A model generated the notes under the pieces. That model saw nothing but the letters and a program-made list of their open reading frames with translations, made no database searches and was not told the origin of the DNA. A DNA stretch of 64,000 bases from Kiritimatiellia bacterium (lineage in GTDB: Bacteria > Verrucomicrobiota > Kiritimatiellia > JAFGHX01), in assembly GCA_016929905.1 (NCBI GenBank), contig JAFGHX010000032.1, forward strand, positions 1-64,000, read 5' to 3'. How positions within the stretch are numbered: position 1 is the first letter of the stretch; each line of letters begins with the position of its first letter. Shown piece after piece: positions 20,363 to 30,591 of this stretch. A program made the translations under genes and the position numbers.

Positions 20363-23300
20363 TCAGTAATAGTTCACGCTCCCCTTCGGCATCCACGAGT
20401 AGTCGCTGGTCAGCACCACCGCGTCGAGATCGAGCCCGGCGCGTATCCCACCGATCGTGACGGTGTGTTGACCGGCATCGAGTTTCAGGCGGACCGGCCG
20501 CGAATCGAGTGCGAGGTAGTTGGGCACGTCGGTCCAGAACCAGCGGTAGGCCTTGTCGACCTCGCCCCACATGGATTGCGCGACGCGCGCGTCGTACCAG
20601 CCGACCTTCAGGCGCGGGTTCGCGATTTCCTTGCCGTCGACCGAGAAGGCGGGCTGGACCTCCCTGTCGCGGCTACGCAGGCGCAGCCAGACCCTGTACT
20701 CGCCGGGCACGCGCACGGTGACGGGCCAGGAAAGGCTGGCGCGCTTGGCGGGCATCTTCATGCGGTCCTGCATCTGTTGGCGCGCGTCCGCCGTCACGGT
20801 CCCGGGCCGCCCGGCTTCCTTGTCGCCCGGCAGCCGCATCCCGGCGAATCGGCCGCCGGAACATTCCGTGTCTTCGCCGAGGAAGGCCACGGATTCGCCC
20901 TTGCCCGACTCGTCCCGCTGCGCCGTCTCGGCTTCGAGCAGGATGAGGTCGGTGGCCTTCGGCGCGGTAGCGACGAGTATGGGTTTCGCCGGCTGACTCT
21001 CATTGCCGGCGCGATCGACGGCGGTAACGGCGTAGGAGTACCGTGTCCCCGCTTTCAGGCCCCAGTCCACAAGCCGCGGCTCGTGGGGCGACCCCACACG
21101 CATGCCCTGCACGGGCACCGCCGGCCGCTCCGGCGAGGCGTAGACGTTGTAGTACGCGACGTCCGGCTCGGCGTTCGGCGCCCACTGCAGGAAGACCTCG
21201 TGCGGGCCGGCCGCGGCAGCGGCGAGGCCGGCGGGCGGGCCGGGTGCGATCTGATCGGCGTTTCCCGCGCCGCGCGGCCGGTCGTCGGGGCCGGAGGTCA
21301 GCGCGAGCATGTCGATGCCAAGCGCGTTGGTCAGCGCGATCAGCGCGACCTCCACCGAACCGGCGGCGACACGGACGGGCAGCGGCCGGCCAGCCTGATC
21401 GTTGGCACGCACCCATTCCCAGTTCCGGCCCGCGGCGCGCACCGTGCCGCCGCCCCCGTCCGCGACGACCGTGGCCGCCCCTTGCCCGGCGTCCGATTCG
21501 CTGCGCACACGGACCCAGAGTGCGAGCGGGCGCCCCTCGAACCGGCTCGGCACACGGCATGTCCATACCAGCCGGCCGTCCTGCTTCTGCTTCGCGCGCA
21601 GGTACGGGTCCTGCGCCACGTAGTGCCAATTCGCGGCCGATACATCGCGCCGCTCGACAACGGGCGTTTCCAGCGCGAGCAGCTCAGCTTGGGCGAACAG
21701 GCGCAGCGGGACCGCACCGCTGACGCCGTGCTCCACTTCCTCGCTGTACGGGCTCGCCAACCCGGAGTGTTCCACGGCCGTGACGACATAGTAGCCCGGC
21801 CGCGGCGCATCGGCCGGCAGCGGCCATGTTGTCGCGGCTACCGGCTCGCGCGTGAGCTGTGCGTACGGCCCGCCGCTCTGCGTCGCAGCGTGGACCAGAT
21901 AGCCCGCCACTTCGCTGTGGTGTTTCGGCGGCGCCCAGTTAAGCGCGCCGGCCTCGACGCGCGGGTTCGCCGGCGGCAGCGGCCGATGCGCAATCATGAG
22001 CATCATGTCCGTGTTGTCGAACATCGTCGTCTTCGTCACGATCTTCGTGCCGTCCGGGCTCGGCTGGCCCCAGGCCATGGCGTAATAGTCCAGACTCACC
22101 GCCTGATGGAACCCGAGGAACGCGTAGCTGCGGCCGTCGCGCCAGACCTTCACGAAATGCAGGCCCTGCTCGATGATGAACCAGTCGTCCGACGGGCCGA
22201 ACGTCGCGTAGCCGTTGCACCCGATGAACCCGCCAAGGTTGCGCAGCGGGGCCGGATCATACACCTTCTCCGTATGCCCGTCCGGATGCGTCACCTCCCC
22301 GCTCGCATTGATCCGGTACAGTTCCGACGGGCTCGTGTGCCCGTGATGCGACGGATGCGCGTTGTGAAACCCGTGCTTCTTGCGCTCCGTGCCGCCCGTG
22401 CAGACCAGCGAAAGGCTCCCATCGCTTTCCAGACGGTAGATCCCGCGGTGCGCCGTGAGGATGATGTTCGGATGCGCGCGGCTGAAGAGCGGCTCGACCA
22501 GTTCCTGGCCGTCCGGTGCCTCGAACACGACCTCCTTGCGGTCGGACCCGTCCAGCTTCACCGTGAACCCGGTCTTGTTGTCGGACTGGATCAGCACCAG
22601 CCGGTCCGACCATTTGCCGGGCCTGATCAGCTTGCCGTAGCAGCCCCATTTCCATTTGCCCAGTTCCGTGAGGAAGCGCTCCTTGCCCGTCTGCACATTC
22701 AGCTCATAGAGCTTTCCCGGCTCGCCCGAGTAGTCGTAGTAGAAGATGTCGCCGTCCAACGCGGACCAGTGGTAGCTCTGTGAACGGTGCGTGGACGTCG
22801 GGACGATGGCGCCGCCGTCCGTCCGCGCCGCCCAGCGCCGGTGCTTGGTCTGGCCCCGCTCGTAGCGGTCGGCTCCGAAATCGATCCACTTCCCGTTCGC
22901 GCTGAACGTGAACCACATGTTGTGATAGGTGTGGCATTCGTTCGCACGATCACGGGTCATCAGCCAGATCTCGGTGCCGGTCGACGAGTCGTGAAAGACC
23001 GTGCGTTCCCGGCCGGCACACTCCTTTTCGGCGAGCAGTTCGTCCGGCTTGATCCCGGCGCGCCGCGCGGCGAGTGCGTCCAGGCCGTGGTGTGGGAGCG
23101 GGTCTTTGATCTGCCAGGTCAGGTAGTAGGGCTGCGCGCCCTGCCCCTGCTTGACGATTTCGAGCCGGCGGAAACTGACCTGGCGGCCCTTGGCCGGCTC
23201 GTCCGCGCTGAAGCAGAAGCTGACCTGCGGATTGGGCGCGGAGAATTCAAGCGAGACGGCCTGCCACTCGTCGCGTGCGCCGCCTCTGGCGTAGATGGGA

Positions 23301-24376
23301 ACAGTCCCTTCCTGACCGCGCACGGACACGCGCACCTGCAGGCCGCCGGCCACCTCACCGCGCACTTCCGCGCGTGCGACGTAGGTGTCGTTGGGGCGCA
23401 CCTGCACGGTCTGCCACATGGCCCCGCCGCGCCCGCGTGCGGCTGTCACGGTCACCACCCGTTCCCCGTCTTCAGTCGTCATGGCGTAGAACGGCGAATC
23501 CTGCGGCTGCCCGCTCCAGTTTGGATAGAACCCACGCGTGTCCGGAGTGCCGGCGAACTGCGCGTTCCGCAGCAGGTTCCGGTCCTCGAAATAGAGCCGG
23601 CCCCATTCGCCCGCGCCGCCGTAGGTGCGTACGGGCGGCCATTGGCAGAGGCGCGCGGACTCCTGCGCGACGCCCGGCCGGAACTCCGTCCAGACCTCAC
23701 GCCCGAGCTTGAACGCGAGGAAGTCTCCGCGCACCGGCGCCCCCTCAACACCGCACTCGCGCAGCGGGATACGGATCTCGGCGGTCCAGGAGTCCGGCCC
23801 CACACGGGTCTGTGTCTGCCAGGCCGAATTCCATTTCCGGCCGGGCGAATTGGACAACAGGTACTGGTGATCTTCGCGCACGTCCTTCGTGTTGCAGATC
23901 AACTGCAGATACTCGCCCGATTCGCCGGTGTGTTGCACGAAGATCTCCAGGCAATCGTCCTGCCAGACGTCTTGATCCGGCCGGCCGAGCGCCTTGATCT
24001 TGGCCGGCGCCGGCTCCGCACACCAGACGGACAGATAGAGGTTGTCCGCGTCGTACGCCGCCTGCAGCCGCGTCTCGCGCACGGGGTCGTTGCCCGTCTT
24101 CGGGTCGATGAAGTTGGCGATGCGCGGGGCGTGCTGCCAGAGCGCGTCGCTCAGGTCGCCGTCCAGCGTCGGCGGGCGGGCGGTATGTTTCGCCACCATT
24201 TCGTGCGCGGCAAGCCGCTCGGCACCGGGAGCAGGTTGCGAGGACCCCTCTTCGCCGGGCCTTCGGCGGGCAGGCGCCGGCCCGCCATGCGCTCCGACCG
24301 ACAGGCCCAGCAACACACACAGGATGCCGCGGGCCGCCTTTCCGCGAGTGTCACGCGTATGCCAGGTTCTCAGCAT
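20363..24376 (-). CDS. Secreted CBM9-like / PL22-like beta-propeller multidomain protein
   Basis: This 1,337-residue protein starts with a signal peptide (about residues 1-32). A CBM9/DOMON-type domain follows (about 65-270: PPTLDGDLSDALWQ, DDCLEIFVQ), then a jelly-roll carbohydrate-binding region (about 275-430). The central seven-bladed-propeller-like domain (about 440-800: NECHTYHNMWFTFSANGKW, HPSHHGHTSP) resembles oligogalacturonide lyase (PL22) with clustered histidines. Fibronectin-type and further beta domains make up the rest. GGAGG lies 8 nt upstream of the ATG. The inferred role is binding and cleavage of uronic-acid oligosaccharides. The propeller could instead be non-catalytic. 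Confidence 0.7.
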   Translation of the reverse strand: MLRTWHTRDTRGKAARGILCVLLGLSVGAHGGPAPARRRPGEEGSSQPAPGAERLAAHEMVAKHTARPPTLDGDLSDALWQHAPRIANFIDPKTGNDPVRETRLQAAYDADNLYLSVWCAEPAPAKIKALGRPDQDVWQDDCLEIFVQHTGESGEYLQLICNTKDVREDHQYLLSNSPGRKWNSAWQTQTRVGPDSWTAEIRIPLRECGVEGAPVRGDFLAFKLGREVWTEFRPGVAQESARLCQWPPVRTYGGAGEWGRLYFEDRNLLRNAQFAGTPDTRGFYPNWSGQPQDSPFYAMTTEDGERVVTVTAARGRGGAMWQTVQVRPNDTYVARAEVRGEVAGGLQVRVSVRGQEGTVPIYARGGARDEWQAVSLEFSAPNPQVSFCFSADEPAKGRQVSFRRLEIVKQGQGAQPYYLTWQIKDPLPHHGLDALAARRAGIKPDELLAEKECAGRERTVFHDSSTGTEIWLMTRDRANECHTYHNMWFTFSANGKWIDFGADRYERGQTKHRRWAARTDGGAIVPTSTHRSQSYHWSALDGDIFYYDYSGEPGKLYELNVQTGKERFLTELGKWKWGCYGKLIRPGKWSDRLVLIQSDNKTGFTVKLDGSDRKEVVFEAPDGQELVEPLFSRAHPNIILTAHRGIYRLESDGSLSLVCTGGTERKKHGFHNAHPSHHGHTSPSELYRINASGEVTHPDGHTEKVYDPAPLRNLGGFIGCNGYATFGPSDDWFIIEQGLHFVKVWRDGRSYAFLGFHQAVSLDYYAMAWGQPSPDGTKIVTKTTMFDNTDMMLMIAHRPLPPANPRVEAGALNWAPPKHHSEVAGYLVHAATQSGGPYAQLTREPVAATTWPLPADAPRPGYYVVTAVEHSGLASPYSEEVEHGVSGAVPLRLFAQAELLALETPVVERRDVSAANWHYVAQDPYLRAKQKQDGRLVWTCRVPSRFEGRPLALWVRVRSESDAGQGAATVVADGGGGTVRAAGRNWEWVRANDQAGRPLPVRVAAGSVEVALIALTNALGIDMLALTSGPDDRPRGAGNADQIAPGPPAGLAAAAAGPHEVFLQWAPNAEPDVAYYNVYASPERPAVPVQGMRVGSPHEPRLVDWGLKAGTRYSYAVTAVDRAGNESQPAKPILVATAPKATDLILLEAETAQRDESGKGESVAFLGEDTECSGGRFAGMRLPGDKEAGRPGTVTADARQQMQDRMKMPAKRASLSWPVTVRVPGEYRVWLRLRSRDREVQPAFSVDGKEIANPRLKVGWYDARVAQSMWGEVDKAYRWFWTDVPNYLALDSRPVRLKLDAGQHTVTIGGIRAGLDLDAVVLTSDYSWMPKGSVNYY

Positions 24377-24404
24377 TGTCTCCGCCTCCCTCTCCTGTGT
24401 CCAA

Positions 24405-24432
24405 TCGTCAATAGTCGATCGTCAATCGTCAA
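24405..24432. repeat. Heptamer array TCGTCAA (supplies a stop codon)
   Basis: Four 7-bp units (TCGTCAA, TAGTCGA, TCGTCAA, TCGTCAA) fill most of the gap between two large minus-strand genes. On the minus strand they read TTGACGA, and one such TGA is the actual stop codon of the GH20-like gene ending at 24422. Confidence 0.85.
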
Positions 24433-27400
24433 TGGCCACGCCGGTCACGGCAAACAGGATCGGCTTCATGATCACATCGGGTTCCTGGGTCAGGAAATCG
24501 AGCGTGGCGATCGGCCTCGCCGGGTGCGGGTTCACCCACTCATAGGCATAGAGCGTGATGTCCGCGCCCGAGCGTGTGTTGCCGAGCCAGACCGGACGCG
24601 CCTGCGGGACATAGGCCGGGCGCGACAGGCCTTCGCGGTTGTGGTCCCACTCCATGATGTTCTTCTTCCAGACCAGCCGACTTTCCGCCGAGGTGCCGTC
24701 GGCATAGTTGATCCTGTAGGCGCCCGCGCACAGGGGTCTGTAGTTCCAGCTGATCAGGTCCGGGATCGTCGAGAGCGCGTGCAGAAAGACAAGGCTCGCC
24801 GCACGCCGGCCGACCGGTATCCCGGCCGTCTGCCCGGGTAACGTACGGCCCGCGGTTCCGGCGCCCTCCAACATGACACAGTTCGGCGCAATGGCGAATG
24901 GCACGCCGCCAAGCTCCTGCAAGCCCTGCGGGAGACGCCGGCAGTCGTAGGAGGGGCCGAGGTCCAGCCAACCGGCGCCGTCGCCCGGCACGTCGTCCCG
25001 GAGTGCCCGGTTCGCGAACCGGGCGAGGTCGAGTTGGAAGAACCGCGTCGCGCCGTTCAGCGACGGGAGGCGGTAGTACCCCTCCTTGCAGGCCTCGAAG
25101 TTCAACAGCGCGCGGCGCAAGCGCCCGGAGAAGTCCGACGTGAACGCCTTGGGCGCCGTGGCCGCCAGAGGCACGGGGTGGTCCGGCGACCACATCTCTT
25201 CAGCCCAGTAGGCGATATCCGGGTAGAACGTCGCGCCATAGCCGGTGGCGTAGTACGTGTCTTCGTTGTCTGAACGCTGGCCCCAGTTCGTGATCAGGTG
25301 CGCCCAGACGCGATCGCGATGCGACGTGAGTTCGCCAGGCGAGCCGAACGTACTGTAGCCGGACAGCACTCTGACTCGGTGCCCCTTCTTCACGAAATAG
25401 TCGAACGCGTCACGGCCCGTCCACACGGAAATCACGATATCCTTCGGCAACTCGTCGCGGAACTTCCAGAACGTGTGGTAGGGTGGACTCATCTTCTCGA
25501 CCTTCTCCCGCGTGAAATGAGTGCTGTAGAGCATCATGTCCGTGCCCAGCTCCTTGCAGAGCCGGTAGTTACGCATGATCAGGTTGGTGAACGCCGCGTG
25601 GGGGTCCACCCCCTTGTTCCGCTCGCTCATGCACCAGCGCCCGTTCTGGTTGATCTCGTCGACCCCGCAGTCGATCACGCGCGGCTGGAACACCTCGACC
25701 GCGTCCCGAAGCGCGGCATAGACGAGTTGCTCCGCCTCCGGCAAGGTCGGATCGATCGCGCAGCCGTGCCCGCCCGGATGCCGCTTCTCGCCGGGCTTCT
25801 TCTCGATGTAGTCATGATGCGACCAGAACATCCATTTGCCCGTGATGTCGACGGACGGCACAACATCCACGAACCGATCGCGGCAGTAGGCCACGACCTC
25901 CAACGCCCGCGCTTTGGTGCACCCGCCGCGCGCGCCGAGTTTTGCGGCGTGCCCGTCTTTCACCACGCCGGACGAAAGCACCGCGTTGATCTTGTGCCGG
26001 GCGAGCGCCGGGATGAGCTTCTTGTAGAAATCGCCTGAGCGCTCGTCGGTCACGAAGGTATAGGCCTGCCGCAGTTTGACGTGCGGCCAGTCCCGAATCT
26101 GAAGGCCCGGCAGCCGGACCGGATTGCCGCCCAGCTGCTCGATCAGCTGCATCAGGGTCTGCGTGCCGTAGAACACGCCCGCGTCGTCGCTGCCCACGAT
26201 GCAGACGCCCTCTTCGTCGATGCGCATGCCATAGCCCTGCTCGCCCGGGTCCGACGGCGAGACGCGGAGCGGCTTGCGCCGGACGAGTTCGGTTGAGGCC
26301 CCGTCGAGCAGCGGCGCGCAACCCAACACGATGCTGCCGCCGGCGGGCCGCGCCGCGCCCGCCGCCGCCACCGGCAGGTCCAAGCCGGTAGCCTTCCGGA
26401 TATCCTCGGCCAGGAGTTCCGCGGTCCGCCGCGTGCGGGCGCGCGCGTCGGCCACCCGGATGCCGGTGCCCGCGCTCAGTGCGAACCCGCTGGCGAGCTC
26501 CGCCACCTCGCGCGGCTGAGGGGAGACCACGCAGGCGCCCCGCCCCTGCACGATCGGAACGCTTCGCTCCGATACCGGCGGGCGTTCCGCGCCGGCCTGC
26601 AGCGCCAGCGCTTTCGTCTTGCCCGGGTCGTGCCCGTCGATCGGCTCGCCCCAGATCTGGACCTCCGCCACACTGACGTCGCGCGTGCCGCTCTGGACCC
26701 GCACCCGCACCTCGCGCGCGGCGGAATCCAGATCCGCCAGCCGCACGTACGGGAACCGCTCCGCGGCCGCCGAGACGACGAGCCGGTCGGTCGAACAGCC
26801 GACGAGCACGAACCGCTTCGCGCCTTCCGGCCGCACGGACACCAGCACGTTCCGAATCTCGGCCGCGGAGCTGAGCACCTCCACCTGGCGGACGAAATAC
26901 TCCTTGCCGAGATCGAACTGGATGTCGATCCCCTGCATCCCGGTCTTCCCCGATATGCTGACCTTGCCCGCGACCAGGCTGGCCGCCGTCGCCGCATTGT
27001 CGGTCAGGACCCCTTCCGAGAACGGGATCGGTTCCGTCTTCTTCGCCTTGTCGCCCGAGGCCGGCACGAACGGCACGGTCAGGCCGGGCTCGAAATAGCG
27101 GTAGGTCCCCGCCACCCGCAAGTTTCCCTGTCCCGTCGGGCTGTTGCCCGTCAGGCAGCGCAGGTTCGGGTCCACCCGGGCCGGGTTCGCCACGACCTCG
27201 ACATCGTCGAACTCGAGCACGCCGGTCGCACGCCCATATCCGACGGAGCCGAGAATCGTCGTCGTCTTGCGTTCGCCCGGGTTGAACACGAATTCGCGCA
27301 CAGTCCAGTCCTGCGCTGTGCCGCGCACGGCGTGATGGACCTGCGGGCTGACGCCGGACGCCATGAGCCAAGCCGACCCGTCGATGGCGTGCCGGACCCG

Positions 27401-28306
27401 CATCCGCACGCGGTAGCTGGTGTGCGGCTGCAAACGAAGCGCCTGCCCGACCGAGATCGAGCCGGCCCGGTTCGTCTTGCGGATCCGCACGAACCGGTTG
27501 CCGCCTTCTGCCCGCAACCCCGCTTCCCCCTCGGCGCCCTTCGCAGAATTCACGGACCAGCCGGCGATCGTGTCGCGCCCCGGCGCGCCCGTCTCGAAAT
27601 CGCCGTTCGCGATCAGGTCCCGGCTCTCGAACGCGACGAACCGCATCGCCATCACGTTGTCGAGATGCTTGGTCGGGTTCCGGCCCCAGGTGCTGTACTC
27701 CGCGGTATGCGGCGAGCTGGCGTAGTTCTCGCGCATGAAGTTCATGCGCCAGACGTGCCCGCACGCCGGGGCTTCGACCCCCAGCGCCTTGAACGGCACC
27801 GCGATCTCCACCGTCCAGCGGTCCGCGCCCGTGTGGCCGGCGGCCTGCCAGCCGCCCTCCGGGTTCCAGGCCTTGCCCTGCGCGTTGGCGTCGTGGCGGC
27901 TGCCGAACACGTTGGCGAGCAGGTGATAGTAGGTGCCGGGCTCCCACGGCTCCGGGTCGAGCATCACCTCCACGCAGTCGTCGCTCCAGACCGCGTCGTC
28001 ATGCTCGCGCTTGCGCGCCCGCAACCGCGCCACGTTCGGCTCCAGGCACTCGAACCCGATGAACAGGGCTTCCTTCCCGCAAGCCAGCAACACGCGCGTC
28101 TGGCGTCGCGCCGGCGCGTCGGCGCCCAGCAGATGGAAGTTCTCCAGACGAATCGCCTGCCGCCACACGGACTCGCCCAGCGTGCCGTCGATCAACGGCG
28201 CGTCCGTGACGCGCGGACAGACGAGAACCTCGTCGTCCGCACCGCGTGCGCCTGCCGCGGAAACCAGAACCGCCCCCACTACCGCCAACAGACATGCCTT
28301 CTTCAT
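24422..28306 (-). CDS. Secreted GH20-like multidomain hexosaminidase-type protein (paralogue A)
   Basis: This 1,294-residue protein has a signal peptide (MKKACLLAVVGAVLVSAAGA). In order follow a CBM9-like domain (about 25-220), a CBM4/9-type jelly roll (about 225-375), a discoidin-like domain (about 385-550: CLTGNSPTG, IQFDLGKEYFVRQVEV), a GH20b-type alpha/beta domain (about 580-720) and a TIM barrel with an adjacent Asp-Glu pair (GVDEINQNG, near residue 881), as in GH20 substrate-assisted catalysis. A C-terminal beta domain follows. GGGAGG lies 5 nt before the chosen ATG. The last codons (VAIDD, stop) run into a heptamer array. A close paralogue is at 52307-56173. The exact sugar is unknown. 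Confidence 0.8.
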   Translation of the reverse strand: MKKACLLAVVGAVLVSAAGARGADDEVLVCPRVTDAPLIDGTLGESVWRQAIRLENFHLLGADAPARRQTRVLLACGKEALFIGFECLEPNVARLRARKREHDDAVWSDDCVEVMLDPEPWEPGTYYHLLANVFGSRHDANAQGKAWNPEGGWQAAGHTGADRWTVEIAVPFKALGVEAPACGHVWRMNFMRENYASSPHTAEYSTWGRNPTKHLDNVMAMRFVAFESRDLIANGDFETGAPGRDTIAGWSVNSAKGAEGEAGLRAEGGNRFVRIRKTNRAGSISVGQALRLQPHTSYRVRMRVRHAIDGSAWLMASGVSPQVHHAVRGTAQDWTVREFVFNPGERKTTTILGSVGYGRATGVLEFDDVEVVANPARVDPNLRCLTGNSPTGQGNLRVAGTYRYFEPGLTVPFVPASGDKAKKTEPIPFSEGVLTDNAATAASLVAGKVSISGKTGMQGIDIQFDLGKEYFVRQVEVLSSAAEIRNVLVSVRPEGAKRFVLVGCSTDRLVVSAAAERFPYVRLADLDSAAREVRVRVQSGTRDVSVAEVQIWGEPIDGHDPGKTKALALQAGAERPPVSERSVPIVQGRGACVVSPQPREVAELASGFALSAGTGIRVADARARTRRTAELLAEDIRKATGLDLPVAAAGAARPAGGSIVLGCAPLLDGASTELVRRKPLRVSPSDPGEQGYGMRIDEEGVCIVGSDDAGVFYGTQTLMQLIEQLGGNPVRLPGLQIRDWPHVKLRQAYTFVTDERSGDFYKKLIPALARHKINAVLSSGVVKDGHAAKLGARGGCTKARALEVVAYCRDRFVDVVPSVDITGKWMFWSHHDYIEKKPGEKRHPGGHGCAIDPTLPEAEQLVYAALRDAVEVFQPRVIDCGVDEINQNGRWCMSERNKGVDPHAAFTNLIMRNYRLCKELGTDMMLYSTHFTREKVEKMSPPYHTFWKFRDELPKDIVISVWTGRDAFDYFVKKGHRVRVLSGYSTFGSPGELTSHRDRVWAHLITNWGQRSDNEDTYYATGYGATFYPDIAYWAEEMWSPDHPVPLAATAPKAFTSDFSGRLRRALLNFEACKEGYYRLPSLNGATRFFQLDLARFANRALRDDVPGDGAGWLDLGPSYDCRRLPQGLQELGGVPFAIAPNCVMLEGAGTAGRTLPGQTAGIPVGRRAASLVFLHALSTIPDLISWNYRPLCAGAYRINYADGTSAESRLVWKKNIMEWDHNREGLSRPAYVPQARPVWLGNTRSGADITLYAYEWVNPHPARPIATLDFLTQEPDVIMKPILFAVTGVAIDD

Positions 28307-28405
28307 CGCTGCCTCCCATTCCGGCCCTATCGCTACATGTTCGCCCGGATCCGGAGTGAACCTCGCGCCTGACCGCGACGCGAACCCGGCCCACATACCG
28401 CCTGC

Positions 28406-30463
28406 TCACCTGCCGGCACTCGGCAGGGCGGGGGCTTGGCACATTCGCCCCTCTCGAACTTGACCCAACCCATTCAGCCTGAAACTCGCCGCCTCGAACG
28501 GACAGGCGGGGAACAGTTCCACCCGCCCCTGCCAGTCCTGGATCAGCATCTCGTTGACCGCCTGCGTGAACAGGCCGTAGACGGTCATGAAGTACGGCAT
28601 CCGGCCGAGCCGCGTGTTCAGCCAATCGGGCGCGCATTCCCGGAACATCAGATACGGCGGCCGGGTGTATTGGTACTGCTCGTCAAAGAGCATCTGCACA
28701 TTTTCCAGAGCGCGGTCCGCCTGTTTGAGCCGCGCCATCGCGATCGCCGTGTAGGCCGGCCCGAAACTGCAGCAGCCGTGCCGCACCTTCCCCTTCAGAT
28801 ACTCGTAGGTTGTGAGAATGTCGGCTGGGGCGACGCCGACGTCGAACAGGACGCCCATGAACTGGACCGGCAGCTTCGTGGTGATGCCCGGATCGCCCTC
28901 GTGGTAGAGATAAACCCCGTCCGCGCGCCTGAGGATGTCGAGCGAGAGCTGCCTCGCCTCGCGCGCCCAGCGCTCGAGATTCGGGTCCGTCAGGCCGGCC
29001 TGGCGGCCCATCCGCACGGCCATACGCAGGCTCAGCTTCGCCGCGGCCAACACGTCGAAGATGTTCGGCTTGTCGACCAGCTGCCCGGATTCGCCCTGGC
29101 TCGCGCTCGGCACATAGCGAATGCCCAATCCGGCGCCGGCCGGCTCGAGCAGGGACGAGAAGAACTCGGCGATCCCGGCGACGATCGGATAGTACTTCTC
29201 GACCAGCGCCTTCTCCCACCCTTTGGCGTTGAGGAACCGTTCGACCAGGAAGACGACCCAGCCGTTGACGTGGTGTTCGTGCATGCACACGCTGTGGTGC
29301 TTGTGGCCGGGAATGAAAGGAAACATGCCCGGCCCGCCGTGCCAGACGTAGCTCGCGCCCTTCTTCCAGAAGAACGACCGCGCATGCTCGCGCGCGACGG
29401 GCAGCACCGCCAGCAGCCAGTCGAGCGACGGCTCCACAAGATCCGCGTTGTTCGTGGTGAGCAGGGGCCAGAGCTGGTAGACCCCGTCCTGAATGTGGTA
29501 GCCCACCCCGAAAGCCGGGAATACGCCGGCCAGGCCCGGCTCGCCCGAGGTGCCGTCCCGCACACGGCGCGGCATCGAACAGATCAAGTAGAAGATACCG
29601 CGCTTCCACATCGCCTCGATGCGTTCGTCGGAGAGGGCCAGCGCAAACCGCGCCCAGCGCGCGCTCCACCATGCATCGTTCTCCCGGCGCAGAGCCGCAT
29701 GCCCTTTCGCCAGCGCCGCCGCAAGCCCTTCTCGGGCCAGCACGCGCGGTTCGCCCAGAGCCCGGTGCCCGTAGGCCACATACACGGAACAATCCTTACC
29801 GGCCGGGATGATGACTTTCCCGTCCCGGACCACACCGCCGTGCGTGCCGACCGCCGCCGCGGCCGGGCAATAGGCGTTCGAACGGCTCTCGACCAGAAGC
29901 GTGCCGTCCGCCTCCGATTTCGAGAGGTTCCCGTCCACACGCAGGACGGATTCGCCCCCTCCGCGCAGGCGGTAGACCAGCACGCTCTTATCCGGATGAA
30001 TGAACAGCGACGTCTCGCAGCGCCGGCCCTTGTACGTGTACGCGGTTTGCAGCACACCCGTTGCATAGTCCAACGCCTGGCGGTGCCCTTCAACGGCGAA
30101 CGGGAATGCATCCTCTTCGCGGCCGATGAAGATATCGAACGCATGGTATCGGGTCAGCGCGGAGCTGTACCCTTGCCCGCTGTCGCGCCGCTTCCGGAAT
30201 TGCGCCGCGCTGGGCGGGCTGAACGGGTACCGGTCCGGATCGAATGTGACCTCTTCCCAATAGTCCTGCGCGATCAGGTTCGTGAGCAGTTGCGTGCGGA
30301 TGTCGTCCTCTCTGTGGTTGCCATAGGCGAGCTGGTCGACCGTCGTTCCGCAAAACGGGTCGAACGTGCCGCCGATGTCGCCGTTGCCGATGTAGAACGG
30401 GATGTACGAATCGAAATCGGCCATATCGAGGTGCTGTTCGACACTCGCCGCTGCGCCGCTCAC
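28406..30463 (-). CDS. (alpha/alpha)6-barrel glycoside hydrolase, GH95/GH65-like
   Basis: This 685-residue protein begins with a beta-sandwich region containing IGNGDIGGTFDP, a motif resembling the LGNGRLG signature of GH95 and GH65 relatives. A helical-toroid catalytic domain follows from about residue 260 (GYHIQDGVYQLWPLLTTNNA, HGGPGMFPFIPGHKHHS, ECAPDWLNTRLGRMP). The start is GTG at 30463, chosen because GGGGAGG lies 5 nt upstream; it overlaps the stop of a truncated Gfo/Idh fragment (GTGA). No signal peptide is evident. Activity may be alpha-fucosidase, alpha-galactosidase or phosphorylase-like; the sequence alone does not decide. Confidence 0.7.
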   Translation of the reverse strand: MSGAAASVEQHLDMADFDSYIPFYIGNGDIGGTFDPFCGTTVDQLAYGNHREDDIRTQLLTNLIAQDYWEEVTFDPDRYPFSPPSAAQFRKRRDSGQGYSSALTRYHAFDIFIGREEDAFPFAVEGHRQALDYATGVLQTAYTYKGRRCETSLFIHPDKSVLVYRLRGGGESVLRVDGNLSKSEADGTLLVESRSNAYCPAAAAVGTHGGVVRDGKVIIPAGKDCSVYVAYGHRALGEPRVLAREGLAAALAKGHAALRRENDAWWSARWARFALALSDERIEAMWKRGIFYLICSMPRRVRDGTSGEPGLAGVFPAFGVGYHIQDGVYQLWPLLTTNNADLVEPSLDWLLAVLPVAREHARSFFWKKGASYVWHGGPGMFPFIPGHKHHSVCMHEHHVNGWVVFLVERFLNAKGWEKALVEKYYPIVAGIAEFFSSLLEPAGAGLGIRYVPSASQGESGQLVDKPNIFDVLAAAKLSLRMAVRMGRQAGLTDPNLERWAREARQLSLDILRRADGVYLYHEGDPGITTKLPVQFMGVLFDVGVAPADILTTYEYLKGKVRHGCCSFGPAYTAIAMARLKQADRALENVQMLFDEQYQYTRPPYLMFRECAPDWLNTRLGRMPYFMTVYGLFTQAVNEMLIQDWQGRVELFPACPFEAASFRLNGLGQVREGRMCQAPALPSAGR

Positions 30464-30591
30464 GATGACCTCCCCGTTTCGTTCGTGTCCGCGATCGCGG
30501 CCAGTTCGGCGTCCGCATGGGCGGCAATGGCCGACAGATGCGTCGTGCTGATGCCCCCCGCGCCGATCATGCCGAATCGTACCTTGCCCAT
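30460..30591 (-). pseudogene. Truncated N-terminus of a Gfo/Idh/MocA oxidoreductase (43 codons)
   Basis: The frame encodes a Rossmann start (VRFGMIGAGGISTTHLSAIA, then AELAAIADTNE) typical of the first 37 residues of Gfo/Idh/MocA dehydrogenases. It stops after 43 residues where the family needs about 330-400. The rest of the enzyme is not present downstream; instead the TGA overlaps the GTG start of the GH95-like gene. A weak Shine-Dalgarno sequence (AAAGGAAC) precedes its ATG. It may still be translated as a leader that couples translation of the downstream gene. Confidence 0.8.

Noticed and set aside
16611..24841. Several plus-strand frames of 680-865 codons opposite the GH67-like and beta-propeller genes
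   Set aside because: All mirror real minus-strand genes with signal peptides, ribosome-binding sites and family motifs; the mirrored products have no recognisable features.
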